Below, one piece after another: positions 51,229-62,128 of a stretch of 64,000 bases of DNA. Source of the stretch: Polychytrium aggregatum (lineage: Eukaryota; Chytridiomycota; Chytridiomycetes; Polychytriales). The stretch lies in the NCBI RefSeq assembly GCF_025602895.1, contig NW_026516204.1, positions 186,001-250,000 on the forward strand. The letters run 5' to 3'. The position numbers were made by a program, and so were the translations under genes. The notes below the pieces were generated by a model. The model saw nothing but the letters and a program-made list of their open reading frames with translations, made no database searches and was not told the origin of the DNA. Every line of letters starts with the position of its first letter. Position 1 is the first letter of the stretch.

Positions 51229-53163
51229 ATGCAGTCCGATCCTGCTGATCGCAACACCAAGGGCCTGCTGGTGGTCCCGCCCATCGGCCACTCCCGCCAG
51301 CCCTCCTCCGTCAGCCCCAGCACCTCGGTGACGCTCACTCCCCTCGACGGCTCTGTACACGGCTCCTCGGCCTCGACGGCCCTGCTCATCAACAACTCGG
51401 GCACTCCCGAGCCTTCGGCCTCGCACCGGCGCACTTGCTCGTCAGGGCCCTCTCGGCTATCGCAGCAACTTGTGTCTGCGACGTCGTCACCGTCGCCGTC
51501 ACATCCGCTGCAACACTCGGAATCGCCACGGCTTCAGTCTGCATCCGACCCACTCGATACACCCGCCCAGCAGACCGAGCATCACCAGCCACAGCCAGCC
51601 GATGTCGCAGCGACAGCAGCTCTCGCAGACGACCCCAATCCCGATCCACCCCGTCTGACCACGCTCCGGAGTCGCTGGACCGAGCTGAAGCGCATCTGGC
51701 GGCGCTGCAACCGCATCCAGCTGTCCATGTCCTTCGAGCCGGTCGAGTGCGGTCTGCTGCTGCTCTGGTACATCATGCATCTGATCACCACACCCATGTT
51801 CATCTTCTGGCTCTTCAACCAAGCCCGCGGCGATCCCGACCACTCCATGATGTTCGGCTTCTCGCAGCACGATCACATCTTTGCTCCAGGTCCACCGCCT
51901 CCCAGTCCAACCCCGCCTCCGCTCGGCGGCCCTCAGCCCCCAAACAGCCCGAACCCGATCCAGTCCTCGTGTCTCAGCAACCACATGAATCTGCTCCTGA
52001 GCCTCACCATCCTCACAGCCTTGGATCTTCCTCGCCTGCCACTGTTGGCCTTTGTCTACACCCGGCGGTCCTGGAGACGCTCGACTCCCCTGAAGGTCTT
52101 CTGGGTCGTCAACGCCTTGCTGTGGCTTGCGCTCTTTGCAATCTCTGCGACCTGGTGGCTCTCGGATCTTGCCTGCCTCAGCACCCCGCTCACTGCCCAG
52201 GCAAACACCTCGCTCGTGCTCATGATCGTCACCTCCAGCCTCGACATTGTCTGCTTCATCGTCTGGCTCCGGAGCTTCTACAAGCATTACAAGGAGTATA
52301 TGCACCGCCGCCAAGAGCGGGCCCATGCAGCGCATGCCCACGGAGCCATGGGCATCCGCCTCGTCGAGCGCGGCTTCTCCGAGTACCAGCTCGACACCCT
52401 GCCTCAGATTGTCTTTGACTCGTACCTGATCAAGCAGCTGACCATATCTTCGATCCGGACAACGCCACGCTCGGCCATGATCGAGAGCGAGCTGGATGCC
52501 GAAGTCGACTCGGACCACGAGCACCTTCCCGAGCCGAGCTCTCACCGGCTGTTCCACCGCCGTTCCAACGCAGACATCGACGACCGGACGCCCTCCAGCG
52601 CCGCAACGCTGACGTGCGATCTCACCTTGTTGGATTCCGGCACTGGCCCGCGAACAACATCCTCTGGCCATCCGCGAACAGGGCTCTTCCAGAACCAACG
52701 GCCCGAGGAGATTCCGATGAAGCATACCTCCAGTCAATCGACCACCGATAGCAGGTTCCATTGCGGGACCGAGACGTGCCCAGACCACATCCCTGCCGAG
52801 CGCTCGACCTCGCTTCAGTCGCAATTCGATCTGCGCGTACCGCCGCCCGCCGCCCGCCGTGAATCTCGTCACGATATCCTGGGCGAACCTTCGACTCCCT
52901 CTGCGGGCGATCCACGGACGCAGAAATTGCGACTGGACTCGGCCGGCATCACAGCGCGTGCCGAGTCGGGCCATCGCCTCGACCATCTTGGATCTGACTT
53001 CCACTGCGCCATTTGTCTGACCGACTACCAGATCAACGAGATCCTCCATGAGCTTCCGTGCTGTCACCGGTTCCATGCCGAGTGCATCCGGTACTGGCTC
53101 TCTGAGAACGGCGCCCACCACAACACATGTCCTCTCTGCAAGTGCGTTCTTGTCTGGGGATGA
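51229..53163 (+). CDS. Multi-pass membrane RING-H2 E3 ubiquitin ligase
   Basis: A single exon of 644 residues. The N-terminal 150 residues are Ser/Pro-rich. Four hydrophobic segments follow: about 175-197 (GLLLLWYIMHLITTPMFIFW), about 250-278, about 288-310 (VFWVVNALLWLALFAISATW) and about 325-345. A 240-residue polar stretch leads to a C-terminal RING-H2 finger (about 593-638). The finger reads CAICLTDY, then ELPCCHRFHAECIRYWL, then CPLC, which fits the C3H2C3 zinc pattern. The last eight residues follow the finger directly. RING-H2 fingers recruit an E2 and transfer ubiquitin; with the membrane segments this suggests a role at the endoplasmic reticulum, Golgi or endosome. The compartment and substrates are not shown by the sequence. 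Confidence 0.85.
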   Translation: MQSDPADRNTKGLLVVPPIGHSRQPSSVSPSTSVTLTPLDGSVHGSSASTALLINNSGTPEPSASHRRTCSSGPSRLSQQLVSATSSPSPSHPLQHSESPRLQSASDPLDTPAQQTEHHQPQPADVAATAALADDPNPDPPRLTTLRSRWTELKRIWRRCNRIQLSMSFEPVECGLLLLWYIMHLITTPMFIFWLFNQARGDPDHSMMFGFSQHDHIFAPGPPPPSPTPPPLGGPQPPNSPNPIQSSCLSNHMNLLLSLTILTALDLPRLPLLAFVYTRRSWRRSTPLKVFWVVNALLWLALFAISATWWLSDLACLSTPLTAQANTSLVLMIVTSSLDIVCFIVWLRSFYKHYKEYMHRRQERAHAAHAHGAMGIRLVERGFSEYQLDTLPQIVFDSYLIKQLTISSIRTTPRSAMIESELDAEVDSDHEHLPEPSSHRLFHRRSNADIDDRTPSSAATLTCDLTLLDSGTGPRTTSSGHPRTGLFQNQRPEEIPMKHTSSQSTTDSRFHCGTETCPDHIPAERSTSLQSQFDLRVPPPAARRESRHDILGEPSTPSAGDPRTQKLRLDSAGITARAESGHRLDHLGSDFHCAICLTDYQINEILHELPCCHRFHAECIRYWLSENGAHHNTCPLCKCVLVWG

Positions 53164-54207
53164 GGTGCCTTTGCCCCAGGCGTTTTCCCTGGCTGCCCAG
53201 GCCAGAGTCTTCTACCTCGACCAACGGCCCCTTCCTTCTTGTAGACTGCTACAATAGCTCCCCCCCCCCAGCATCAATCGACACTGACGACACTTTGCTG
53301 GAAAGTGCATTCCTAGAAGGTCGCCGATCGCGCTTCGATAGCACAACATAGGCTGCATCGATCGAGCCTCTATCGGAAGCGCCAGTATGACACCTGGAAA
53401 ACAAGCTGCCAGCAACGATAGACGGATTCAATCGCTTGTTTCAGTGGGCACCGGTGGTCGACAGCGACTGCTCTGACTGAGCCAAGCGAGATATAGCAAG
53501 CAAAAATAGCAATCCTTTCTGCCGCAATATGACCCCGGCATAGTCTCCTGATGCCTTTGCTCTCATCCTCGCCTTCTTTCCCTGCAAATGCTCTTTCCCC
53601 CCCCCTTGACCAACTCTGTTTTTACTTCTTCTGACCGCTCCATCCCCATCTCCATCCTTCTCCTGGCCCACCTCACCCACACTTCCCGCCCAGTACCATA
53701 TAAAATGAACGCGCTTCCGGAACTTCGTTCGGCTTCCCCCCAAAAAAACTGCCCGTATTCCAACATGCAATCCCAGTGAGACTCCTCTCATCAGACGGCT
53801 GATGCCAGCGGGACAATATCGCTATCGAGAGCCATGCTGCGATGCGCTGCGTTGTGGTTTGTGCTGGAGTGGAGCTGCTGAACCCGCCAGCCCACACGCA
53901 TGAAACGAGTGGAAGGGCGGCACGGCTCGCGAGCCGCGTTGGCTTCCATCTTTTGCTTCATCAGCATTCTCTGTCCAGCACTGCCACCAGCACATCTCCT
54001 TTGCGACCAAGCAACCGGCATTCCAAGTCGCAAATATCTGGCTGTCCCCACTACGATCCTCAAGTCCACCGAAATTTGCTTGTATCTCGATCCGCTGCCG
54101 AAATCCTTATCCGCTTTCCTCCAAAGCCTTTCGCCAGCAGCCAGCAGAGCTTCCTATCACCCTGTCTCTTCCTTGCACATCTGCGTGGCACTGGACCGAC
54201 GCTTGCG
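53164..54207. other. Intergenic region upstream of NAA38
   Basis: About 1 kb without a recognised gene. A TATA-like CATATAAAA sits at 53697-53705, but only a very short frame (24 codons) follows it. The last 120 bases before the NAA38 ATG are pyrimidine-rich. Confidence 0.45.
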
Positions 54208-54880
54208 ATGGAAAATGAAATGGTGACCCGTCTCCGGAGCTTCCTTCAGCGACAAGTCCGGGTTGTCATCACGGACGGACGGCGATTCGTGGGTTGCTTC
54301 GTGTGCATCGACAAGGCCAAGAACATCATCCTGAGAGGAGCCCAGGAGTTCAAAAATGGCACGTCGTGGCTTTGGCTGCTCAGACCCTATTATGCTCTGC
54401 ACTGCCCTGGCTTGCACTGCCCTGGCCTGGCTTGCACTGGCTTGCCGGGCGTTGCTCCACATCCTTGCATCTCTGTTTGCTGCTCTGTTCTTGGCTCGGA
54501 CTGATGCCACACCAGCCTTTTTGAATCACCTTCCTACCCCACTCTTCGCCGCATACGAAAGCACGATGTATCGGATCTCGACGTAGACCTAACTCGATTG
54601 CATCTCCCACAGATGATATCCGATACGTGGGACTCATCATGATCCCGGGCAAGCATGTTGTAAAGGTACGGCTGCTTTTCCTGCCACGACACCGCCGCGG
54701 GGGACACATCTCTGGGCTGGGGCAGGAATCGAGCTATGGAATCGAGCCGAAGTTGGCTGAATCGAAGCGAAGAGCCAACACGGCACTGATCGGCTTTGTG
54801 TCCTCTCTTGGCAGATCGAGCTGAGGCACGAGCCTCCGAAAGATGAAGCCTTTCAGGAGGACCTGCTGGAATACATATGA
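54208..54880 (+). CDS. NAA38: NAA38 (LSMD1/Mak31), Sm-like subunit of the NatC acetyltransferase, 3 exons
   Basis: NAA38 is the small LSM-fold auxiliary subunit that, with NAA35, supports the NatC N-terminal acetyltransferase NAA30. Exons 54208-54358, 54613-54665 and 54815-54880 give 89 residues. The LSM Sm1 part is VRVVITDGRRFVGCFVCIDK, followed by NIILRGAQEF; the Sm2 part RYVGLIMIPGKHVVKIEL comes from exons 2-3. The family-typical ITDGRxxVGCF and GLxMxPGxHxVxIE are both present, which separates it from LSm1-8. Intron 1 only keeps frame if it begins with GC instead of GT (ATG|GCACGT); GT sites nearby give the wrong phase. Intron 2 is a normal GT-AG. Confidence 0.88.
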
Positions 54881-55431
54881 AGCTTGGCGCCGATCCTCTC
54901 CAGGGCACCGCTTCGGCCGCCTCAGCTTGTGCCGCCGTTGCTGCCGTTGCTGCCGTTGCTGGCCGGTCGATCAGCGGTATTGGCAGCCCAGAGCCAAATC
55001 CAACAACCCGGGAGGGCTGGACGCGGCAACCCTGGCGCCGAAAGCCCTCGCTGCCCGCGGCCAACCCTAACTTTTTTTTTCATTTTCGGGCTCGCTATGG
55101 CCAAACACATACTCTTTTCTCCACCCTTTTTTTCACATCGGGCCCGATCAAGCGCGAGGCAAGAACCGCAGCATCCTGGATCTCCACATCGTCGTCGGCC
55201 GTTTGCGAAACAGGATCTCCGATACGCCTCGATCCCTTCTCCACATACACTCACATACGGACAGACATCAAATCCTGTTCAATTTCTTCTTTGTGTGTCT
55301 GTTTGTTCATTCGTTCGCTCATTCTTCCATTCGTTCGTTCATTCTTCCATTCGCTAGCCAGTAAGCTTGTTCGTTCCATCCGGTCTCTGGCCACACACGT
55401 CTTCCACAACACACCCCCGATCGTCGTCACC
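54881..55431. other. NAA38-mS37 intergenic region
   Basis: Holds a GCCGTTGCT triplet-like repeat (about 54930-54961), T-tracts (55070-55081, 55128-55132) and a TTCGTTCATTCTTCCATTCG tetramer-rich stretch (55305-55353). No gene recognised. Confidence 0.45.
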
Positions 55432-56071
55432 ATGCGCCCTATCGAGCGATATCGCAAAGCCGTCACCCTGCGGCCCCCCAAGATCCAGGAGGCCACCCCA
55501 TGTGCCATCGAGCTCTCGACCCTGTTCAATTGCTGGCGAGCAACCGAGGTCGACTCGCCAAAGTGTGCGGCCTCAGCCAAGGCCCTGATCCAGTGCATGA
55601 TGAAACCCGTGAGTAGGCACTGGAATCGCCCTGGGCCTTGCGAGTGAGGATAGCGAGACCACAGAGCAGCAGAGCAACAAAGCAACAGGACAGCGGAGGC
55701 TGAAGGAAACGATCGTGCTCAAGATCGTCCTCGATCACGATGGGATGTGTGAATCGGCAGACCCGCTGGTCCGCAGATCTCGCCCTCGCCCTCGTTGCGC
55801 TGCGCTGCGTCGAATACCATCGCTCATACGCCTCCTCTCGCGATCCTTCTACTTTCCTCCCTGCACCAACCCACTCCATCCATCGAATGGTTTCTGCGTC
55901 AATCCCTCAATCCGTCGACGATCACGATCCTCGAACACCTACGGCCTCCCTCAACTTCCCCTCACGGCCATCGCATTTGCCGGGATACAGACTACCCGCA
56001 CAGCCCAAGGAGAAAAGATCCACGACCTCAACGCCTGGCTGCTGAAGCTGAGAAGCGGAAAACGATTCTAA
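55432..56071 (+). CDS. MRP10: Mitochondrial small-subunit ribosomal protein mS37 (Mrp10/CHCHD1), 2 exons
   Basis: A component of the mitochondrial 37S ribosomal subunit. Exons 55432-55608 and 55991-56071 join in phase 0 to give 85 residues. The coiled-coil-helix-coiled-coil-helix fold is marked by twin CX9C motifs, CAIELSTLFNC and CAASAKALIQC, which are oxidised by the Mia40 pathway in this family. The basic N-terminus (RYRKAVTLRPPK) matches yeast Mrp10, and the exon-2 end (KIHDLNAWLLKL) aligns with its NINYHAARL region. The 382-base intron is long for this window. The exon-2 choice rests on that short similarity and on frame. Confidence 0.8.
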
Positions 56072-56402
56072 TACAACACCCATTGCCTCGCCTTCGCCTC
56101 CATACCGACTGCCACAGCACAAGCACGCTCGCCGTTCCTCTTTCCATCTGCATCTGCATCTGCATATGCATCCGTAATCCCAGATACACCCCGCGCTTTG
56201 GACGATAGGAGCGGATGCATTCCCAGGATCTATAGAAGTGATTCGTGCTGTATGGCACATGACTTGGGAGGAGAGGAGTCGGGAGCAAGTTTTGTCAAGG
56301 CAGCAATGGCACTGGAAGCGATGAGGGCGGATGAAGGCGAACCTCCAAAGGCATGCACTGGAATGGATATTGCCGAAGGCAGGACTAGCAGGCTCAGGGC
56401 TC
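56072..56402. other. Short convergent mS37-MME1 region
   Basis: 331 bases between two gene 3' ends, including CATCTG hexamer copies at 56148-56166. Nothing else is recognised. Confidence 0.4.
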
Positions 56403-58708
56403 CTACAGAGTCTCGGTATCCCATCGACGTACTGCGTCCAGGAGGTTCTCGTAGATCAAAAACATCACCATCGACTGCAGCCCCGTCCATGCCGTCCGGG
56501 CCCGGATGCCGCTGAACAGACCCTGCAGGCCGTTTCGCTCGTAGATGCCGAGCAGAGCCGAGAAGACGCCGCGATAGTACGTAGCCTGGACCGCGGGAGC
56601 TTCTGGCGCCGTCTTGATGTTGGAGATGAATGACGGCGACGAGATTACCGTGATCGGTTGGGCGGCTGCCCGCTCGCCGCCCTTGAGCAGCGCTATTGAC
56701 GGCCCCGATGCGGCGTCCGGGTTGATGCGCTGGAACCGTGAGCCGCCTGTGGAGGCCGCCCGCTTGCTCTGTGTCTGCAGATATGTCTTGACAACGTCCA
56801 GCGGAGTCGTCAGGGCTCCAGCCAGGGCTCCCGCAGCAGCTCCAGAGACAAGATCGTGGACTATGGTCAAGGCAGTCTCGTCGCCGTCGCACTGGTATTG
56901 GACAAAGAATGATTTGATGGACTCTGTGGATGAAGAAGGTTCGAAGCAGGACGCCGTGGGGAGGATGGATGATGGATGGATGGACGGATGATGATGGAAG
57001 AGACAATCGACATCACACAGACGACGTTAACGGGAAACGCCCGCTGGCAGCAACAGACCGAATCCAACACACCGTCAACGGCGGTATCGAAAGTGGCTGC
57101 AGAATCCGTACCGTAGAATGTGAACTGGATAGCCGTCGTGGGTACGTCTCGGGCAATAGTGGCGCCCCAGCCGCGGTACAGGCCGACGATTCCCCTGGAC
57201 TCGAGGATCTGGACGGGAGCACAGTCGCAAAGGTATGATTGAGAATTCCACAGTCAGTTGGCCAGGCCGATGGAACCATGCCACTTTGCCGCTCGGCGAG
57301 AACCATACCGTCCGGAGAGCGTGCCATGTGCCGCGGTAGTTGTGTAGCGAGACAGAGTGGGGGTTGTTGAAGCTGCCTTGGAGTTGCAGCCGGGTCTTGA
57401 CCATCTGTCGTCGGCCGGGTTGCCAACACGATGGATCAGCCACGAAGCAAGTGAAATCAGCGCCCAGTCCCGTTCATGCCAAGATCATAAAACAAGGGGA
57501 GGGTTGCATTCCATGCCGTCCGCCCTCCCCCGACAGCCCCATCATGATCGAGTTCCAATCCAGGCACTCACCTCCATAGGAACATAGAATGCACTCGCGA
57601 TGGTGTCGGCCGTTGCACTGGCAATAAAGAAGCTTGCTACTGGGTTGACGCCGTCCGCCAGGAGTCTGCGCTTGATCGACTCGTAGAAGCCAAAGTAGGC
57701 TGCGGTCGAGAGCACCGACCCGGCGGCGGCAGCACCAAGCCCCGAAAACAAACTCTTTGGCCCTTCTTCCTGGATGATGGTTCGAAATGACTGGATGAGG
57801 CCAGAGTACTTGGTGCCGTTGCTGGTCATTTGCCCTTGCTGCAGGGCCGAACGAGAGAGAGGACACGTCGGTGAGCTTTTGATGCATGGGCGAGTTCCGA
57901 TGCGCCCAGGAGATCCAGGGTGCCGATGCCTGCTCTTTCGCCACAAGATACTCTGTCTGTGCCAATGGTAATGGCCGGAGCCAGTTGACGCAATAGACGA
58001 TACACACCATGCGGGTCTTGACTGTATCCAAGCTGGCATTGATCGATCGGGGAGGGGGCAGCGGAATAGAGCGGAGTCGAGCGGGATCGGTTGAGATATT
58101 GCCCACGGGCTTGGTCTCGGCCGCCGTCCAGTGCAAGCTGCGCTCTGCTCGACATATTAGCATGACGCAGCCGCCTCACCTGTGCATCAGCGAATCCGAT
58201 ATACCGGCCGCCACGGCGCCGCAGACGATGGCCTGTGGGATATGTCACGTCCATGCAGGAAGGATGGCGCAGAAGCGGTAAGGAATCGGCGGTTGGCGGC
58301 AGCGTGGTGAGAGGACGACATCGACCCTGTCGAGTGCCGACCAGGAAGACACTGCTGGGGCCGTCATAGCCGGTGCTAGCAAGGGAGCAGAGCAAGTCCA
58401 GGCAACCCAAGACAGGTCTTGGCAACGCACGACAAACAGCCGAAAGCCAGGCCAGGTGCTGGCCAGCATCGGTCGGCCACAGTCCGTGCGATTAACCAGC
58501 CGCACGACAGCACAAAGCAAGCCACAGAAGACAGCATTGTGCAGTGTAAACGACGCTGTTGCTCGACGGGACGGCGCCAAGAGAAGCGAAACGGCGAGAA
58601 GCAAGTCCGGGATGGCGACATTACATATGGCAGCGGAGCCTGGTATGGCGGCGCATGAGGCCGAGGCTCTTCCAGTACCGACTGGATCGGGATGGTGCTG
58701 GACGACAT
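56403..58708 (-). CDS. MME1: Mitochondrial carrier (SLC25) of the MME1/YMR166C type, 7 exons
   Basis: An inner-membrane carrier; yeast Mme1 has been linked to Mg2+ export from mitochondria. Minus-strand exons are 58708-58625, 58232-58180, 58032-58008, 57838-57572, 57404-57309, 57208-57112 and 56923-56403 (380 residues, yeast 368). The three carrier signatures are HSLDTVKTR (Ser in place of Pro, as in yeast Mme1), PMEMVKTR and TPLDVVKT. The second repeat has KTRLQLQGSFNNP and a YN/YR loop very like yeast KTRLQLQGRFNNP. Each half-repeat shows the EGxxxLFSG-type matrix motif (EEGPKSLFSGLGA, NGLQGLFSGIRAR). The third-repeat loop is expanded by about 50 Ser/Ala-rich residues. Two tiny exons (53 and 25 bases) encode the first signature. 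Exon 1 (28 residues) has no similarity support beyond frame and splice signals. Confidence 0.88.
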
Positions 58709-60210
58709 GGCTTGCCGAGGTTTGAAGGCGGAAGCGTCGAGGGAATGGGAGATGCCGGCTTGGCTTGGTTTGGCTTGCTGATTTGGCGTGCCGATGAGAC
58801 CAGGGGCAGCAGGAGCGATCCAGCGAGAGCAGGCAACCGATGGAGGTGGCGAGCAAGGGCCGAGAAAGGACAGGGACGACCGGGGCGGCGGCTTGAGATG
58901 CAGACGGCGACTGGATGCCCAACCGTATGGACCGACGACGCAGCAGCGTGGAGACGACGGATAATGGCAGCGACGGCGACAGCGATGAAGGCAACCCGGA
59001 CGATCTGGCGATGGATATGGGCTGTGGCGGGTTCGTGGCCGATTCGCGGCCGATTCGTGGCCGATTCGCGGCCGATTCGTGGGCGGTGCGGCCACGTATG
59101 GCCGCTTTGTGGGCGACACGTGAGTGCGCCGGGAGCGGCCGCGAATCGCATGCCGCTGCGCATGCTGCGCATACCTGGTCGGGTGGCGATTGGCCGGGAG
59201 ACTGCTGCGCGCATCATGAAACCCAAACCACGGCCGACGACCTGAATCATGAACACCCACGCCCTTGCCGCCCGCCGAAGCGGCTCGATGGCGCCTCAAG
59301 CGAGCGCTATCTCAAGACGAGCGCTGCGATAGTAGCTTGAGCGATCACTCTGCCGCTGATGCTCCGGCCGTGGGTCAGCAACTCTATTCAGCTTCGATTC
59401 GGGGCTTCTGACGTGTCGACATGGATTATTCCCATTCCCTATCGTGCGCAGAGTGCCGCATGCCATCGGCTCAATACGATGCGAGCCTCGCCTGCCAGTG
59501 TTGCTGCACCTTCTCGATGATCGGTCCAGCCGCGCTCAGAATGCTGAGTGCGGCACGGCCAGAGTTGGTCCATGTGGTTCTCACAGTCCGGCGGCACCCG
59601 ACCATGGGTGGAATGGGGGGGTGGGCGAGGCTGTACGGGTCTTGTTCGCCAATTGTCCGCTGACAGAGACCCTTTTCCCTTTCGGAGGAAGGCGCAATGC
59701 GCCATGCGATGCTGTTCATGGACCACACAGACAGGGGTGCCTTCTCGTGATCCGCCAGACCCGTCCTTCTCACCAGCCCAGTCATGCGCTGCGCTCCGGC
59801 TCGGATCCCTGCATGCTCTCTGTCTGTCGTTTGTCATTCGAGATTACCCGCTGTCGATGCGGTCCATTCTGTCCTAGTTGAGCCGCAGCCTGACGTATGA
59901 TTTCCTCCAGTCGCCTCCACATTCGTCCCATTCCAGAATCGACATTGTGTAAATTGACGGCCCAGAAACAAACAACTCCCCAAAGCGGCACCATCTCCAC
60001 TTGGGGCATGATCCGTCTCCACTCCGTTGCACTCCCGCATGACCAACTGGATCCACCCCGCATCCTGCGTGCCGCATGGGGTTCCGAGGGCCATAAATAC
60101 CGATGCAGTTCCCAGCCTCCTTCGACCAGCACCACATCCGCCGAGCTCGACCAGCCGCCTCTTGGAGCAACACCCGCCTCTCCACTACTCTCACCAACCC
60201 TTCTCCAGCC
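58709..60210. other. Divergent MME1-peptidase intergenic region
   Basis: 1.5 kb with no recognised gene. It contains five 11-bp units of TTCGYGGCCGA (59032-59086), and a CATAAATA at 60091-60098 about 115 bases before the peptidase ATG that may be its TATA element. Overlapping frames on both strands are Arg/Ala-rich without similarity. Confidence 0.5.
59032..59086. repeat. 11-bp GC-rich tandem repeat, 5 copies
   Basis: Alternating units TTCGTGGCCGA and TTCGCGGCCGA, the last one degenerate. Confidence 0.85.
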
Positions 60211-61511
60211 ATGCTCTCACTCAAGTCCTCTGTTGTCCTGCTCCTTGCCCTCGCCGGAGCTGCCTCGGCTGCTCCCAAGCGCAAGAACACCGTCCCCAAC
60301 AAGCCCGTCGTTGCTCCCACCAAGCCTGCCATTCGCCAGAAGGGTATCCACTACAAGGACGGCATCTTCCCTGCCCCCAAGGTCGAGGAGATTGCCGCTG
60401 CCTCGTCCAACGGCCTGACCTACTACGGCGGCCCGGTCATCGCCAACATCGACGTCCACCCTATCTACTACGGCGGCAACGTCAACTACCAGAGCCAGAT
60501 GGATACCTTCTACAGCGCTATCGTTGGTTCTCCCTACATCAGCTGGCTCTCCGAGTACAACACCCCCACCCAGAACATCGGCACCGGTACCTTCTCGGGC
60601 TCGATCACCCAGAACTCCGGCCTCAGCACCTCCACCAGCGATGATTCCATCCAGGTATGCTCTGCTTGTGTGTCTGTTCCAGCGACCTCGCACACTGTCA
60701 CTAACTGGCTTGCATATACCTCTGTTCATTGCAGACCTGGCTCCGCGGCCTTGTCAAGAGCGGCACCCTCAAGCCCACTGCCAACACCTACTACCCCATC
60801 CACTTTGCCCCTGGATACACCATCACCATGGGCGGCGATGCCTCTTGCTCCACTTTCTGCGCCTACCACAGCACCATCGATGTCTCCGACATCAGCTCGA
60901 CCAAGTACCTCTACTACGGCATCATGCCCGACCAGGGTGGTTCCTGCGCTGGCGGCTGTGGCAGCGATCCCTCGGCCCTCAACAACCTCCAGTCCGTCTC
61001 GTCCCACGAGCTCGTCGAGGCTCTGACTGATGCTGCTGTCGGTGTCGCTACTGGCAGCACCGTCGCTGCACCCATTGCCTGGTACAACTCGGCCAACGGC
61101 GAGATCGGTGATCTCTGCAATGCCCAGCAGGCCACCGTCTACGGCACCGACGGCAAGACCTACTATGTTCAGAAGCAGTGGTCCAACTCCCACAACGGCT
61201 GCTATGCGCCCACCGGTGTCCAGCCCTCCAAGACTACCGGCGGTCCCTCCAAGACCACAACGACCACGACCACCACCACGGCCAAAACTACCACCAAGTC
61301 CACCAAGACCAAGACCACAACGACTACCACGACCACCGTTGCTCCCACCCCCACTGGCCTGCCCCACGAAGGCGGTGCTTGCGGTGACGAAGATACCTAC
61401 GCTTGCGGAGACCAGAACGATATTCTCTACTGTCTGGGAACTTGGTTCCAGCTCGAGGTTTGCTCCAGCGGCACCAGCTGCATTGAGGGCGACTACTATT
61501 ACTGTGGTTGA
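60211..61511 (+). CDS. Secreted zincin-like peptidase with Thr-rich linker and chitin-binding-like tail, 2 exons
   Basis: Exons 60211-60654 and 60735-61511 join in phase 0 (406 residues). A classic signal peptide opens the protein (SSVVLLLALAGAASA, cleavage about residue 20). The body starts with GGPVIANIDVHPIYYGG. It includes SSHELVEALTD (about 237-247), a possible HExxE-type zinc site, and a later WYNSANGEIGDLC with an acidic ligand candidate. This layout recalls EXORDIUM/phi-1-like and bacterial SHExxEAxTDP secreted proteins, but I cannot name the peptidase family firmly, and activity is inferred. A Thr/Lys linker (about 335-360) then leads to a Cys-rich end (DTYACGDQNDILYC then SSGTSC) similar to a CBM19 chitin-binding module. 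It is probably an extracellular wall or substrate protein. Confidence 0.72.
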
Positions 61512-62128
61512 GGGAGTCACCATCCTTTCATCCAACATGACTGAGGTTCCTCAGATGTGGGTCTCATATGGTGTGTTTCAGATCAAATTCTATGAGTGAT
61601 CGTTGCGAGGGGAATATAGTATCACGATTCAGTCTGTCGCTGCTAGCAGCATTGCCGAAATATAGGAAAGGGGAAAGCCTTTATTTGAAATTCGTCGAGT
61701 TCATGGGCACGTTGACTCTTCGGTGAGAAATCCAAGAGATTGTTGCAGGCACATTGCGATTGAGAACAGAGCCACACGGCTGTCGGGAACATACTCGCTC
61801 GATGCAGGCCGAGTATCTCGGCGATGGCCTTCATGGAGCATCCGCAGCTGTGTTGACGAAGGAGAGCCGGGGTCTGCGACAGATGTTCGCAGTGGCAAAT
61901 GTAATGCCGATGCTGATCTGGACAATTGGTATCCATGAATGAGGAAAGTGCGGCGCTTTTTGGTGTATTGGAATACACGGAATGGCACATACGGCACAGC
62001 CAGCAACTGTCGCTTCATCGGGATCGTGTTTTTGGTGGTGTTAGCGGCGCGATCGCTCAGCTGGGTCGTTGCATGTTCGGTGCTGCAACTGGATAGATCG
62101 TGAGTGAAACGCGAGTGTATCTCGGGAA
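61512..62128. other. Convergent peptidase-Sel1 intergenic region
   Basis: About 0.6 kb between two gene 3' ends, relatively AT-rich, with no recognised gene or repeat. Confidence 0.4.

Noticed and set aside
49643-51248. Three overlapping + frames of 336, 528 and 332 codons
   Set aside because: They use different frames of the same low-complexity DNA, cannot all be real, and none shows conserved blocks. A long leader for the RING-H2 gene is simpler.
53697-53780. TATA-like site followed by a 24-codon frame
   Set aside because: The frame is too short and unsupported; the site may serve a long NAA38 leader or be chance.
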